This document shows, one piece after another, positions 16,479 to 24,494 of a stretch of 33,434 nucleotides of DNA. The stretch spans positions 1 through 33,434 of the forward strand of contig MGXA01000021.1 of the NCBI GenBank assembly GCA_001801215.1, in the 5' to 3' direction. The notes under the pieces are model-generated. The model saw nothing but the letters and a program-made list of their open reading frames with translations, had not been told where the DNA came from and made no database searches. The translations under genes and the position numbers were made by a program. How positions within the stretch are numbered: the stretch's first letter is position 1; each line of letters begins with the position of its first letter. This DNA comes from Gallionellales bacterium RIFCSPLOWO2_02_FULL_59_110 (lineage in GTDB: Bacteria > Pseudomonadota > Gammaproteobacteria > Burkholderiales > Gallionellaceae).

Positions 16479-17291
16479 TCATGGCTGCGCCCCCATCTCA
16501 TCGCCCATCTCTCTGGCGCGTTCGGCGGCGGCGTGGGCTGCTTGCGCGATATGTTCGGCTACCCGGTTGGCGGCCATGCTCAACAGGGCGCGCTCGGTGG
16601 TGCCGTTCTTCGAGGTGACGCGCACGCGCAGCACACCGGCATCTTCGGCGCTACCGGTGGCCAGCTTGCTGGCGCCGAGGAAGGTCGCCAGGCTCAGGCG
16701 GCGCGCTTCCTCGTCATTAAAACCCAGCTCGCGCGCCGCCTGTTGCAGCGCTTCGATGAAATAGAATACATAGGCCGGGCCGCTGCCGGAAATTGCCGTA
16801 ACCGCATCCAGCATCGCCTCGTCCTGCACCCATAGCGTCTCGCCCACCGCCGCCAGAATGCCTTGTGCCTGTTCGCGTTGCGCGGCGCTGGTTCCGGGTA
16901 GCGCGAACAGGCCGGTCATGCCGCTCTGCACCAGCGCCGGGGTGTTGGGCATCGCGCGCACGATGTTTTGGCTGCCAGCCCAGCGCGCCAGGTCACCGGC
17001 GCGGATGCCGGCGGCGATGGAGATCAGCAGTTGCCCGCCGAGCAGCGGGGCGAGCTGCTGAGCTACTTCGCGCAGTTGCTGCGGCTTCACCGCCAACACG
17101 ATGGCATGGCTGCCGGCCAGGCCTTCGGCAAGATTGCCCACCGCGCGCACCGCGAAATCGCGTTGCAGCCGCGCGCGGTTGTTTGCGTCGATTTCCACCA
17201 CGCCGAGTTGTCCGGCTGCAAACCCCTTGCCAAGCAGGCCGCCGATGAGCGCGGTTGCCATGTTGCCGCCGCCGATGAAGCAGATGTTCAT
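16479..17291 (-). CDS. proC: Pyrroline-5-carboxylate reductase
   Basis: A 270-residue cytosolic enzyme that makes proline from pyrroline-5-carboxylate with NAD(P)H. The Rossmann loop is at the very N-terminus (FIGGGNMATALIGGL). The conserved VLAVKPQQL and VRAMPNTPALVQSGMT segments follow, and the C-terminal dimerisation domain has the family signature (SGSGPAYVFYFIEALQQAA, then TFLGASKLA and VTSKNGTTERAL). Its ATG overlaps the yggS stop by four bases (17288-17291), so the two are co-translated. Length and motifs are normal. Confidence 0.96.
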   Translation of the reverse strand: MNICFIGGGNMATALIGGLLGKGFAAGQLGVVEIDANNRARLQRDFAVRAVGNLAEGLAGSHAIVLAVKPQQLREVAQQLAPLLGGQLLISIAAGIRAGDLARWAGSQNIVRAMPNTPALVQSGMTGLFALPGTSAAQREQAQGILAAVGETLWVQDEAMLDAVTAISGSGPAYVFYFIEALQQAARELGFNDEEARRLSLATFLGASKLATGSAEDAGVLRVRVTSKNGTTERALLSMAANRVAEHIAQAAHAAAERAREMGDEMGAQP

Positions 17292-17989
17292 GCTGTTTCC
17301 TTTTGATAAATTCGGTCGCCGAAAATCGCCGAGCCGATGCGCACCATGGTCGCGCCTTCCGCGATGGCTGCGGAAAAGTCGTCCGACATGCCCATCGACA
17401 AGGTGTCAAGTTGCATTCCTTGCCGGTTCAGTTGTTCAAACAACTCACGCAATCGCGCAAATGCCCCGCGCTGCACCTCGACGTCATCGCTAGGCGCGGG
17501 GATGGCCATCAGCCCGCGCAGCCTGAGGTGCGGCAGTTGCGCAACCGCCATGGCCAGATGTGCCGCCTCGCCGGGCGCTACGCCGCTCTTGCTGTCCTCG
17601 CCACTGATGTTCACTTGCAGGCAGACCTGCAACGGCGGCAAATGCGCGGGGCGTTGTTCGGCCAGCCGTCCGGCAATTTTCAGCCGGTCCACGCTATGCA
17701 CCCAGGCGAAGTGCTCCGCGATGGCGCGCGTTTTGTTGCTCTGGAGCGGCCCGATGAAGTGCCACTCGAGCGGCAGGTCGCGCAGCGCGGCGATTTTGTC
17801 TAGCGCCTCCTGCACGTAACTTTCGGCGAAGCGAACCTGTCCGGCGCGGTAAGCCTCGCGTATCGCATCGGGCGCAAAGGTTTTGCTGACCGCCAGCAAT
17901 GCAACTTCGCCTGCGGCGCGGCCTGCTCCGGCAGTTGCAGCCGTCATCGCGTCGCGCACGGCTTGCAAGTTGGAAGCGATTGTTGTCAT
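17288..17989 (-). CDS. yggS: Pyridoxal phosphate homeostasis protein (YggS/PLPBP)
   Basis: A 233-residue single-domain PLP-binding protein with an alanine racemase-like barrel. The PLP lysine is Lys36 in LLAVSKTF. Other family segments are RFAESYVQEALDKI, LEWHFIGPLQSNKT, VCLQVNISGEDSKSGV, LRGLMAIP and LSMGMSDDFSAAIAEGATMVRIG. It has no known catalytic activity and buffers PLP supply; loss in E. coli disturbs amino-acid and vitamin B6 metabolism. It is the first gene of the yggS-proC-yggT-yggU unit and is divergent from pilT across 68 bp, the usual arrangement when yggS neighbours pilT. Confidence 0.95.
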   Translation of the reverse strand: MTTIASNLQAVRDAMTAATAGAGRAAGEVALLAVSKTFAPDAIREAYRAGQVRFAESYVQEALDKIAALRDLPLEWHFIGPLQSNKTRAIAEHFAWVHSVDRLKIAGRLAEQRPAHLPPLQVCLQVNISGEDSKSGVAPGEAAHLAMAVAQLPHLRLRGLMAIPAPSDDVEVQRGAFARLRELFEQLNRQGMQLDTLSMGMSDDFSAAIAEGATMVRIGSAIFGDRIYQKETA

Positions 17990-18057
17990 AATCCCGTGCG
18001 CTGCCTATGGCCGTTTTTATCGAGCCGGCTTAAACCGGTCAAACAGGGAAGATTATA

Positions 18058-19101
18058 ATGGATATTACCGAACTGCTTGCCTTCGGCGTCAAGAACAAAG
18101 CCTCCGACCTGCATCTCTCCGCCGGTTTGCCGCCGATGATCCGCGTGCACGGCGACATGCGCCGCATCAATCTGCCCGCGATGGAGCACAAGGAAGTGCA
18201 TGCGCTGGTCTACGACATCATGAACGACCAGCAGCGCAAGTTCTACGAGGAAAACAAGGAAGTCGATTTTTCCTTCGAGGTTCCGGGGCTGGCGCGCTTC
18301 CGCGTGAACGCGTTCATCCAAAACCGCGGCGCAGCCGCTGTGATGCGCACCATTCCTTCCAAGATTCTGTCGCTGGAAGACCTTAAGGCGCCGAAGAGCT
18401 TCGAAACCATTTCGGATTATCCGCGCGGCATGGTGCTGGTCACCGGGCCGACCGGCTCCGGCAAGTCCACCACGCTGGCGGCGATGGTCAACCACCGCAA
18501 CGAGAACGAAATGGGCCATATCCTGACTGTGGAAGATCCGATCGAGTTCGTGCACGAGAGTAAGAAATGTCTGATCAACCAGCGCGAGGTCGGGCGCGAT
18601 ACGCTGTCTTTCCAGAACGCCTTGCGCTCGGCGTTGCGCGAAGACCCGGATATCATCCTGGTCGGCGAAATGCGCGACTTGGAGACTATCCGCCTGGCAA
18701 TGTCCGCTGCGGAAACCGGCCACCTGGTGTTCGGCACACTGCACACCAGTTCGGCTGCCAAGACCATCGACCGTATCATCGACGTGTTCCCCGCCGACGA
18801 AAAGGAAATGGTGCGCGCGATGCTGTCGGAATCGCTGCGCGCGGTGATTTCGCAGGCGCTGCTCAAGACCAAGGACGGGACGGGACGGGTGGCCGCGCAC
18901 GAAATCATGATCTGCACACCGGCCATCCGCAACCTGATCCGCGAAGCCAAGGTGCCGCAAATGTATTCCGCGATTCAGACCGGCCAGAACCTCGGCATGC
19001 AAACGCTGGATCAATGCTTGTCCACTTTGGTCAAATCGAACATGATTACCCCTGCCGAAGCGCGCAGCAAGGCGATGAACAAGGATATGTTTCCCGGTTA
19101 A
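18058..19101 (+). CDS. pilT: Type IV pilus retraction ATPase PilT
   Basis: A 347-residue hexameric ATPase of the GspE/PilT family. An N-terminal PAS-like domain (to about residue 110) is followed by Walker A at 130-138 (GPTGSGKST), the Asp box, Walker B with Glu204 (DIILVGEMRD), and a His box (TGHLVFGTLHTSSA). The C-terminal AIRNLIRE motif required for retraction is present. PilT depolymerises the pilus for twitching motility and DNA uptake. The ATG at 18058 follows a GGGA near 18046-18049, and transcription is divergent from yggS. pilU follows but is separated by a repeat element. Confidence 0.97.
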   Translation: MDITELLAFGVKNKASDLHLSAGLPPMIRVHGDMRRINLPAMEHKEVHALVYDIMNDQQRKFYEENKEVDFSFEVPGLARFRVNAFIQNRGAAAVMRTIPSKILSLEDLKAPKSFETISDYPRGMVLVTGPTGSGKSTTLAAMVNHRNENEMGHILTVEDPIEFVHESKKCLINQREVGRDTLSFQNALRSALREDPDIILVGEMRDLETIRLAMSAAETGHLVFGTLHTSSAAKTIDRIIDVFPADEKEMVRAMLSESLRAVISQALLKTKDGTGRVAAHEIMICTPAIRNLIREAKVPQMYSAIQTGQNLGMQTLDQCLSTLVKSNMITPAEARSKAMNKDMFPG

Positions 19102-19203
19102 CAGCTTGTAGCTCGTAGCTTGTAGCTTGTAGCGGGTAGCAAAAACCTGCCGCAAAGCTGATTTTGACTTTGCTACAAGCTACAGGCCACAGGCTACCCG
19201 CTA
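19102..19203. repeat. GTAGCTT-family inverted repeat between pilT and pilU
   Basis: The left arm (19102-19140) is a run of GCTTGTAGCTCGTAGCTTGT-type units ending in GCGGGTAGC. The right arm (19172-19203) is its imperfect reverse complement (GCTACAAGCTAC...GGCTACCCGCTA). The loop is about 30 bp. It begins immediately after the pilT stop and ends just before the pilU ribosome binding site, filling the gap. Confidence 0.8.
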
Positions 19204-19219
19204 TTTCAGGAGTTTTATT

Positions 19220-20356
19220 ATGGAAAGAGACCAGGCCACCGAGTTGGTGCACAATTTATTGCGCGGCATGATCAACAAGAAGGCCTCCGACCTGTTCATC
19301 ACGGCCGGCTTTCCCCCGGCATTCAAGGTGGACGGCAAAATGACGCCGGTATCCAACCAGGCGCTGAGCCCGGTGCATACCCAGGAACTGGCGCGCGCCA
19401 TCATGAACGACCGGCAGGCCGCCGAATTCGAAAATACCCATGAATGCAATTTCGCGATCAGCCCGCCCAGCATCGGGCGCTTCCGCGTCAATGTGTTCAT
19501 GCAGCAGCAGCGCGTCGGCATGGTGCTGCGCACCATCACCACCAAGATCCCCGATCTCGACCAGATGGAGATGCCGCCGATCCTGAAGGATATCGTGATG
19601 ACCAAGCGCGGCCTGGTGATCCTGGTCGGTGGCACCGGTTCGGGTAAATCCACCACGCTGGCCGCGATGCTTGGCCACCGCAACAAGAACAGCTATGGGC
19701 ATATCATCACCATCGAAGACCCGGTTGAATACGTACATGAACACATCAACTGCATCATCACCCACCGCGAAGTCGGCGTGGATACCGAAAACTGGCACAA
19801 CGCGCTGAAGAATACCCTGCGCCAGGCGCCAGACGTGATCCTGATCGGCGAAATCCGCGACCGCGAAACCATGGAGTATGCCGTGGCCTTCGCCGAAACC
19901 GGCCATTTGTGCATGGCCACCCTGCACGCCAACAGCGCCAACCAAGCGCTGGATCGCATCATCAACTTCTTCCCGGAAGAGCGCCGCGAGCAATTGCTGA
20001 TGGATTTGTCGCTGAACATCAAGTCGCTGATTTCGCAGCGCCTGATTCCGAAGAAGAATGGCGTAGGGCGCGCCTGTGCGATGGAAATCCTGCTCAACTC
20101 GCCGCTGATTGCCGACCTGATCTTCAAGGGCGAGGTGCACGCCATCAAGGAGGTCATGGCCCATTCGCGAGAATTGGGTATGGAGACTTTCGACGGCGCC
20201 TTGTTCAAACTGTATGAAGCCGGCCAGATTTCATACGAGGACACCTTGAAGAACGCCGATTCGGTCAACGATGTGCGCCTGCGCATCAAGCTGGAAAGCA
20301 AACTGGGCGGAGACCGGGATGTGATGAGCGGCACGGAGCATATGAAGCTGACCTGA
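19220..20356 (+). CDS. pilU: PilT-like ATPase PilU
   Basis: A 378-residue PilT paralogue. The N-terminal domain contains KASDLFITAGFPPAFKVDG, Walker A is GGTGSGKST (about residues 137-145), and the acidic and His boxes follow (DVILIGEIRDRETM, AETGHLCMATLHANSAN). Its C-terminus (EDTLKNADSVNDVRLRIKLE) is typical of PilU and longer than in PilT. PilU works with PilT to strengthen retraction and cannot retract pili alone in most species. The ATG at 19220 has AGGAG at 19208-19212. The gene ends just before a strong terminator, so pilT-pilU is the whole unit. Confidence 0.96.
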   Translation: MERDQATELVHNLLRGMINKKASDLFITAGFPPAFKVDGKMTPVSNQALSPVHTQELARAIMNDRQAAEFENTHECNFAISPPSIGRFRVNVFMQQQRVGMVLRTITTKIPDLDQMEMPPILKDIVMTKRGLVILVGGTGSGKSTTLAAMLGHRNKNSYGHIITIEDPVEYVHEHINCIITHREVGVDTENWHNALKNTLRQAPDVILIGEIRDRETMEYAVAFAETGHLCMATLHANSANQALDRIINFFPEERREQLLMDLSLNIKSLISQRLIPKKNGVGRACAMEILLNSPLIADLIFKGEVHAIKEVMAHSRELGMETFDGALFKLYEAGQISYEDTLKNADSVNDVRLRIKLESKLGGDRDVMSGTEHMKLT

Positions 20357-20394
20357 TGATGGCGCAATAGTCGGCATTGCCATGGCATCGAATT

Positions 20395-20427
20395 AAAGCC
20401 GCGCAACTGCGCGGCTTTTTGGTTTTT
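20395..20427 (+). terminator. Rho-independent terminator after pilU
   Basis: A perfect 10-bp stem, AAAGCCGCGC (20395-20404) with GCGCGGCTTT (20409-20418), closes a 4-nt loop AACT and runs into TTTTT, GG and a second T-run. The A-rich opposite side could also stop minus-strand transcription coming from the HNH gene, so it may act in both directions. Confidence 0.88.
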
Positions 20428-20483
20428 TGTTCGGCGCATATGTGCTGGTCGGCCCGCATTCCGGCTTGTCAGGCTTGGGCCGA

Positions 20484-20849
20484 TTATTTCTTCAAGAGCG
20501 CTTTCAGGTCGGCGAAGGGGTTATGCGTCGCCGCAGCCTGGTCGCCGTTCTTCCTGTCGCGCACCGTCTCGTCCAGAACGCGCGAGTGCTCGTTATCGTG
20601 GCAGTACAGGCATAGCAACTCCCAATTGCTGCCGTCCGCAGGATTATTGTCGTGATTGTGATCTTTGTGATGCACCGTCAGCTCGCGCAGGCGCACCCCG
20701 GAAAATTCACGGCCGCAGCGCCCGCATATCCACGGGAATAATTTGAGCGCGCGTTCGCGATAACCGGCCTCGCGCAATTCGCGCTGCTGGCGCGCCTCGG
20801 CGACAACACGGTCGAGGCGCGCGTGATCCGGGGTGGTATGTTTGGGCAT
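20484..20849 (-). CDS. yajD: HNH nuclease-fold protein, YajD-like
   Basis: A 121-residue small protein with one HNH domain. Two zinc-binding pairs, Cys42/Cys45 (CGRC) and Cys80/Cys83 (CLYC), flank the catalytic-type segment TVHHKDHNHDNNPADGSNWE. Length, the REL(T)VHH motif and the C-terminal NPFADLKALLKK closely match E. coli YajD from memory. The family is annotated as a putative nuclease; substrate and role are unknown. ATG 20849 is chosen because it gives the short family-type N-terminus; an in-frame upstream start at 20879 lacks support. It ends near the pilU terminator and follows the lipoprotein gene on the same strand. Confidence 0.9.
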   Translation of the reverse strand: MPKHTTPDHARLDRVVAEARQQRELREAGYRERALKLFPWICGRCGREFSGVRLRELTVHHKDHNHDNNPADGSNWELLCLYCHDNEHSRVLDETVRDRKNGDQAAATHNPFADLKALLKK

Positions 20850-20913
20850 GGCTGATGGGCGTTTGCAACGTTGCCGCAACTATATCAGGTACTCCGCTGC
20901 CAGGCGAAGCGTG

Positions 20914-21435
20914 CTATCGCGCGCACAAGCAATCTTCGATACCGCCGCATTTTTCGAGCAGGCTCATGGTGGAGCGGACTGTCCCCTCGGTGCGGTCGAA
21001 CAGCACATGGAATCGCTCGACTTTGTTCCAGTCATCGCAATAGCGCCATTCCCACACCAGCTCGTCGCGCGCCTTATAGTAGGACGTCCAGCCGGGATAA
21101 GACGGCCCCAGAGTGCGCAGCACCTCGGCTTCCGTCATACCTGGCCGGATGAGGGCAAAAGCCTTCGGCTCCATCACATTCTCGATGCGTTGCAGCCTGC
21201 CATCCGGGGCAAGGTATGCCATGTAAGTGTGTAACCCGAACGGCCCGTGGGGAAAGGCCAGCTGCATGGAGTTGTCCGGGTTTTGCCAGCGCATGGCGGG
21301 CTGCCCCATGACACGCGTCACGTCTTCCAGCCGCGCTACCCCAGGTTCGAGCCCGGAGCCGCTGTAGGTGGCGCAAGAGGCAATCAGCAGAGTCGCCATA
21401 ATTGCCGGAAGAGATTTCATAGTGGCATAACGCAT
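20914..21435 (-). CDS. Putative outer-membrane lipoprotein with SmpA/OmlA (BamE-like) domain
   Basis: A 173-residue lipoprotein. A signal peptide ends in the lipobox LIAS-Cys (Cys about 21), followed by small residues. The mature part contains two copies of a BamE-like pattern: GVARLEDVTRVMGQPAMRW and, later, IRPGMTEAEVLRTLGPSYPG, followed by WEWRYCD. It is longer than E. coli BamE and is probably a paralogue of unknown role rather than the core Bam subunit. The ATG at 21435 has AGGGAG seven bases upstream; a second in-frame ATG at 21420 would give a shorter signal peptide. The gene is preceded by about 218 bp without features I can name. Confidence 0.8.
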   Translation of the reverse strand: MRYATMKSLPAIMATLLIASCATYSGSGLEPGVARLEDVTRVMGQPAMRWQNPDNSMQLAFPHGPFGLHTYMAYLAPDGRLQRIENVMEPKAFALIRPGMTEAEVLRTLGPSYPGWTSYYKARDELVWEWRYCDDWNKVERFHVLFDRTEGTVRSTMSLLEKCGGIEDCLCAR

Positions 21436-21653
21436 CGCTTTTCTCCCTGAGAGCCGCAGTTCCTTTTGCCCTGATCGCTTGCCGCAACCGGGTGCCTATC
21501 CGAAAATCACTGCATTTTTCGAAATCTATCAATGCCATGCTAGCGAATAATGCCGTGCTTGGCTATTCGTGGCAGCATGTATATGCCGGGTACGTACCTG
21601 TAGCGGTTTGTGCGCAGGTGAAAGAAGCTGCCCATTGCTGCCTCAACCACTAT

Positions 21654-22793
21654 TTATTTGCGGTTACTGCCCGACACGATCCTGTATTCCAGCAGGCGGC
21701 ATTCGATTGCGCCGTTGAACAGCGGCGTGCGCTTCGACGGAGACAGGCGCATCAGTTTCAGGATCGCCTTGTCGGCGGTGAACAGGTAGGCGATCCAGCC
21801 GCCGAATTTCTTCTTCAGCGCATCGCCCAGTTTCGGGTACAGCTCCGCCAGTTCGTCCAGTTCGCCCATGCGTTCGCCGTAGGGCAGGTTCGCCACCAAT
21901 ATCCCGTGTTCAGACGGAGCCGATATTTCCAGAACATTGGCCTGCTTGAGCTGCACGCATTCCGCCAGCCCCGCTTCCTGCAGGTTGCGCCATGAAGTTT
22001 TCAGCGCATCGCCGTACAGGTCGCTGCCGTAGATTTCCAGCGGTTTGGCCGGCAGCTGCGCGGCGATTGCCTGTTCGCGCATGGCCTGCCACCTCGCCGC
22101 GTCGAAGTTTTTCAGCTTCTCGAAGGCGAAGCCGCGCGCGATGCCGGGCTGGATGTTCAGCGACATCTGCGCCGCCTCGAGCAGGAATGTGCCGCTACCG
22201 CACATCGGGTCGAGCAGCGGCGTGCCGGGCTGCCACTTGGCTAAACGCAAAATGCCCGCCGCGAGGTTTTCGCGGATCGGCGCGATGTTGGTGTGTGACC
22301 GTATGCCGCGCTTGAACAGCGCGTCGCCCGAGGTATCCAGATACAGCATCAGCTTGTTGTCTTCGATGAACACGTGGATGCGCATGTCCGGTTGCAGCGT
22401 GTCCACGCTGGGGCGCTCGTTGCAGTGCGCGCGGAAGCGGTCGCATACCGCATCCTTGACCAGCAGCGTGATGTACTCCAGGCTCTTCAGCGGACAGCGG
22501 ATCGCCGTGGTGTTCACGCGGATCGTACTGGTTACGTCGAACCAGCGCTGCCATTGCAGATCGAACGCCGCCTTGTAAATGTCCTGCTCACTGCGGTATT
22601 GCGTGTCCGCGACGCGCCACAGGATGCGGCTGGCGATGCGGCTCTCCAGGTTGGCGCGGTAGCACAGCGCCCAGTCGCCGGAGAAATGCACGCCGCCTTC
22701 AGTGGCGCGCACGTTGTTTGCGCCGAGCGCTTCAAGGTCGCCGAGCAGAATGGATTCCAGGCCGCGCGGGCAGGGGGCGAAAAAATCGGGCAT
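21654..22793 (-). CDS. rlmL: THUMP-domain class I SAM-dependent rRNA methyltransferase (RlmL type)
   Basis: A 379-residue enzyme. An N-terminal ferredoxin-like plus THUMP RNA-binding region (to about residue 155) precedes the UPF0020 methyltransferase domain. SAM motif I is DPMCGSGT at 195-202 and motif IV is NLPYG at 302-306. The layout equals the N-terminal half of E. coli RlmKL, which makes m2G2445 in 23S rRNA; the RlmK half is absent. ATG 22793 overlaps the hemJ stop (TGATG), so translation is coupled. In-frame starts further upstream would lie within hemJ and are rejected. The substrate position is inferred from the family. Confidence 0.9.
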   Translation of the reverse strand: MPDFFAPCPRGLESILLGDLEALGANNVRATEGGVHFSGDWALCYRANLESRIASRILWRVADTQYRSEQDIYKAAFDLQWQRWFDVTSTIRVNTTAIRCPLKSLEYITLLVKDAVCDRFRAHCNERPSVDTLQPDMRIHVFIEDNKLMLYLDTSGDALFKRGIRSHTNIAPIRENLAAGILRLAKWQPGTPLLDPMCGSGTFLLEAAQMSLNIQPGIARGFAFEKLKNFDAARWQAMREQAIAAQLPAKPLEIYGSDLYGDALKTSWRNLQEAGLAECVQLKQANVLEISAPSEHGILVANLPYGERMGELDELAELYPKLGDALKKKFGGWIAYLFTADKAILKLMRLSPSKRTPLFNGAIECRLLEYRIVSGSNRK

Positions 22794-23218
22794 CAGAACG
22801 GCTTGACGGTGACAAGTATCACGATAGCTGTAAGCAGCAGCACCGGCATTTCGTTGAACCAGCGGTAGAACACATGGCTGCGCGTGTTGCGGTCGGCGGC
22901 GAATTGTTTGACCAGATGGCCGCAGTAATAGTGGTAGGCCAGCAGCACCAGCACCAGCAGGAGTTTGGCATGCATCCAGCCGCCGCCGAAACCGTAGCCC
23001 AGCCACAGCCACAGGCCGAAACCGATGGCCAGCCAGGCAATCGGCGTGACGAAGCGGTACAGCTTGCGCTCCATCAGCTTCAACCGCGCGATTTCGGCGG
23101 GCTCGACCGCCATCGCATGGTTGACGAAAATGCGCGGCAGATAGAACAACCCGGCGAACCAGCTCACCACAAAAATGATGTGAAACGACTTAACCCAAAG
23201 CATGTGATCAGCAGCCAC
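22793..23218 (-). CDS. hemJ: Protoporphyrinogen IX oxidase HemJ (UPF0093/CopD-like)
   Basis: A 141-residue membrane protein with four predicted helices. The conserved His13 lies in LWVKSFHIIFVVSWFAGLFYLPRI, and the family features GWMHAKLLLVLVLLAYHYYCG and FYRWFNEMPVLLL follow. HemJ oxidises protoporphyrinogen IX to protoporphyrin IX, the penultimate step of heme synthesis, in bacteria lacking HemG and HemY. The first codon of the longest frame is GTG (23218-23216); an ATG at 23203 is an alternative, and neither has a clear ribosome binding site. It is the first gene of a unit with rlmL. hemL and hemB are found 7-9 kb further on. Confidence 0.9.
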   Translation of the reverse strand: MAADHMLWVKSFHIIFVVSWFAGLFYLPRIFVNHAMAVEPAEIARLKLMERKLYRFVTPIAWLAIGFGLWLWLGYGFGGGWMHAKLLLVLVLLAYHYYCGHLVKQFAADRNTRSHVFYRWFNEMPVLLLTAIVILVTVKPF

Positions 23219-23237
23219 TTGAATTTACAATGGCCGA

Positions 23238-23243
23238 ATTATA
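23238..23243 (-). promoter_or_regulatory. -10 element of hemJ
   Basis: On the minus strand a perfect TATAAT (23243-23238) lies about 20 bp upstream of the GTG start. Transcription would begin near 23231, giving a very short leader for GTG 23218 or a normal one for ATG 23203. No good -35 hexamer is visible. Confidence 0.45.
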
Positions 23244-23350
23244 CGGGTAGCGCCATACACGCGCATCAGGGAAGATGGCTGGCTGCGCAAGCCGCCAATA
23301 GCAAAGTTGAAATTTAATGGTGATACAGCGGACTAACGATCACTTAGAGA

Positions 23351-23783
23351 TCAAAGCCCAGCGTGTGTTGCCCAGAAGTTGGCGGGAGTCACGATTGGAC
23401 AACGTTCACCCACTGCCAGCAAATCTTTATCACCAGTGATGAGGTAATCAACCCCTGATGTCTTAAGCGCCGCCAGCAAAGTTCCCAATACAGGCAAGGT
23501 CATCAACATCGCGCAATTCAGGCTCAACGCTTGGTAGCGGCTCAATGACTTCAGCTTGCAAAGCAAGAATGTCTACCAAGTCCTCAATTTCGGCCAATGT
23601 CAAACCATGCCGGTTAGTCAGTCGAGGCAGGACGCGCCTCAACTCATCCAAGATGTAAGCAGAAAGCAGCACATCAACCGAACCGTGACGCCATGCTGAC
23701 ATTATTCTCCCCGGTATGCTTGCTGGATAAGCAATGCCCGAGAGAAGTACATTTGTATCAAGTACGACACGCAACGTAGCCAC
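23351..23783 (-). pseudogene. PIN-domain toxin gene broken by a one-base frameshift
   Basis: The first frame (GTG 23783 to 23463) starts MATLRVVLDTNVLLSG with the PIN catalytic Asp9, then Glu47 in YILDELRRVL, and then reads LRDVDDLACIG before ending. The continuation in the next frame (to TGA 23351) reads LPVLGTLLAALKTSGVDYLITGDKDLL...FWATHAGL, which is exactly the missing PIN C-terminus with the last acidic residues. Removing one C from the minus-strand GACCTT (at about 23498-23499) restores a continuous DDLPVLGTLL. The gene is therefore probably inactive, unless this is a sequencing error or a slippage site. Intact, it would be the VapC-like ribonuclease toxin of the adjacent antitoxin, whose stop lies six bases upstream. 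Confidence 0.82.
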
Positions 23784-23789
23784 GATGGC

Positions 23790-24083
23790 TTAACGTTTCT
23801 TCACCGCTGAGCGTACCAGCGCTCGCTCAGAATTGACGGCGGCATTAATTTCAGCCAGCCCTTCGGTCTCTGGAATATTCGCAAAACCTGACTCAATGCG
23901 CTGGCATAGCGCATCAAAGCGAGCTTGCATACGTCGAATGCGCTCGAACAATCTAGCATCAACCAATGCGGCAACAGGTTTGCCATCTTTGTTGATGACA
24001 ACGCTATCGTGCCTGTACTGCACTTGATTAAGCATTTCGCCCAGGTTTTGTCTGAAGTTAACCGCACTTGTTTCAGTAATCAT
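23790..24083 (-). CDS. Phd/YefM-family antitoxin
   Basis: A 97-residue antitoxin. The N-terminal Phd/YefM DNA-binding part is visible as MITETSAVNFRQNLGEMLNQ, then YRHDSVVINKDGKPVAALVD. The helical C-terminal half (ARFDALCQRIESGFANIPET and onwards) would wrap the toxin. The ATG at 24083 follows AAGG. An exact palindrome overlapping the predicted -10 upstream suits autoregulation by Phd-type proteins. The paired PIN toxin gene downstream is frameshifted, so this antitoxin may now act only as a repressor or as an anti-addiction factor. Confidence 0.88.
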   Translation of the reverse strand: MITETSAVNFRQNLGEMLNQVQYRHDSVVINKDGKPVAALVDARLFERIRRMQARFDALCQRIESGFANIPETEGLAEINAAVNSERALVRSAVKKR

Positions 24084-24096
24084 GTTACCTTATCCA

Positions 24097-24129
24097 ACCA
24101 TTATGGTCATAATGGTCAGTATGTATCAA
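24097..24129 (-). promoter_or_regulatory. Promoter and operator of the Phd/PIN module
   Basis: ACCATTATGGTCATAATGGT (24097-24116) is a perfect inverted repeat of two 9-bp arms around GT. On the minus strand it contains a -10 candidate CATAAT (24105-24100), with TTGATA (24129-24124) 18 bp upstream as -35. Transcription would start near 24093, ten bases before the antitoxin ATG. A palindrome on the -10 is the classic placement for a Phd-type autorepressor. Confidence 0.65.
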
Positions 24130-24494
24130 AACCAATTGACGGTCAAATACTTACTAGCCTTGCGGCTTATAGACTGAGAACTGTCAGTCGGTAAGCAATT
24201 TCACTTTTCGGCTGAACCGCCACCCAATGCCTGTTATAGGCAACTCCAAGAAAAATGAAACTTAATATTTCCACCATCATCCTTTTCAAAAAACAGTTGC
24301 CCATTGCCATCGCCAAAGTTGTATGGGGCATATTGCTCTATCCCTTCCACATGGGCAGCAGCTTTCATTCAAAAAACAAAGAGCGCACAGCGCGACTATG
24401 TTTCGTGGGAAGACCCCTGCGGTCTTGCGGCCCCAGATTCCCTTGGGTGAATTTCAGGTACCGACACGTTGCGGTCATTGAGAAGCGGTGGCCC
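24130..24494. other. AT-richer gap between the antitoxin operator and the ATPase gene
   Basis: No supported gene. Composition is more AT-rich than the flanking housekeeping DNA. Short hairpins are present: TGCCT-GTTAT-AGGCA near 24226-24240 and AGACC-CCTGC-GGTCT near 24411-24425. The latter lies about 70 bp downstream of the ATPase stop on the minus strand but lacks a T-run. The stretch 24400-24480 is more GC-rich and could be an eroded element; I could not identify it. Confidence 0.35.

Noticed and set aside
24226..24240. TGCCTGTTATAGGCA as an integron attC-like site
   Set aside because: The core GTTRRRY/RYYYAAC pair is not satisfied, and no integrase or cassette array is present.
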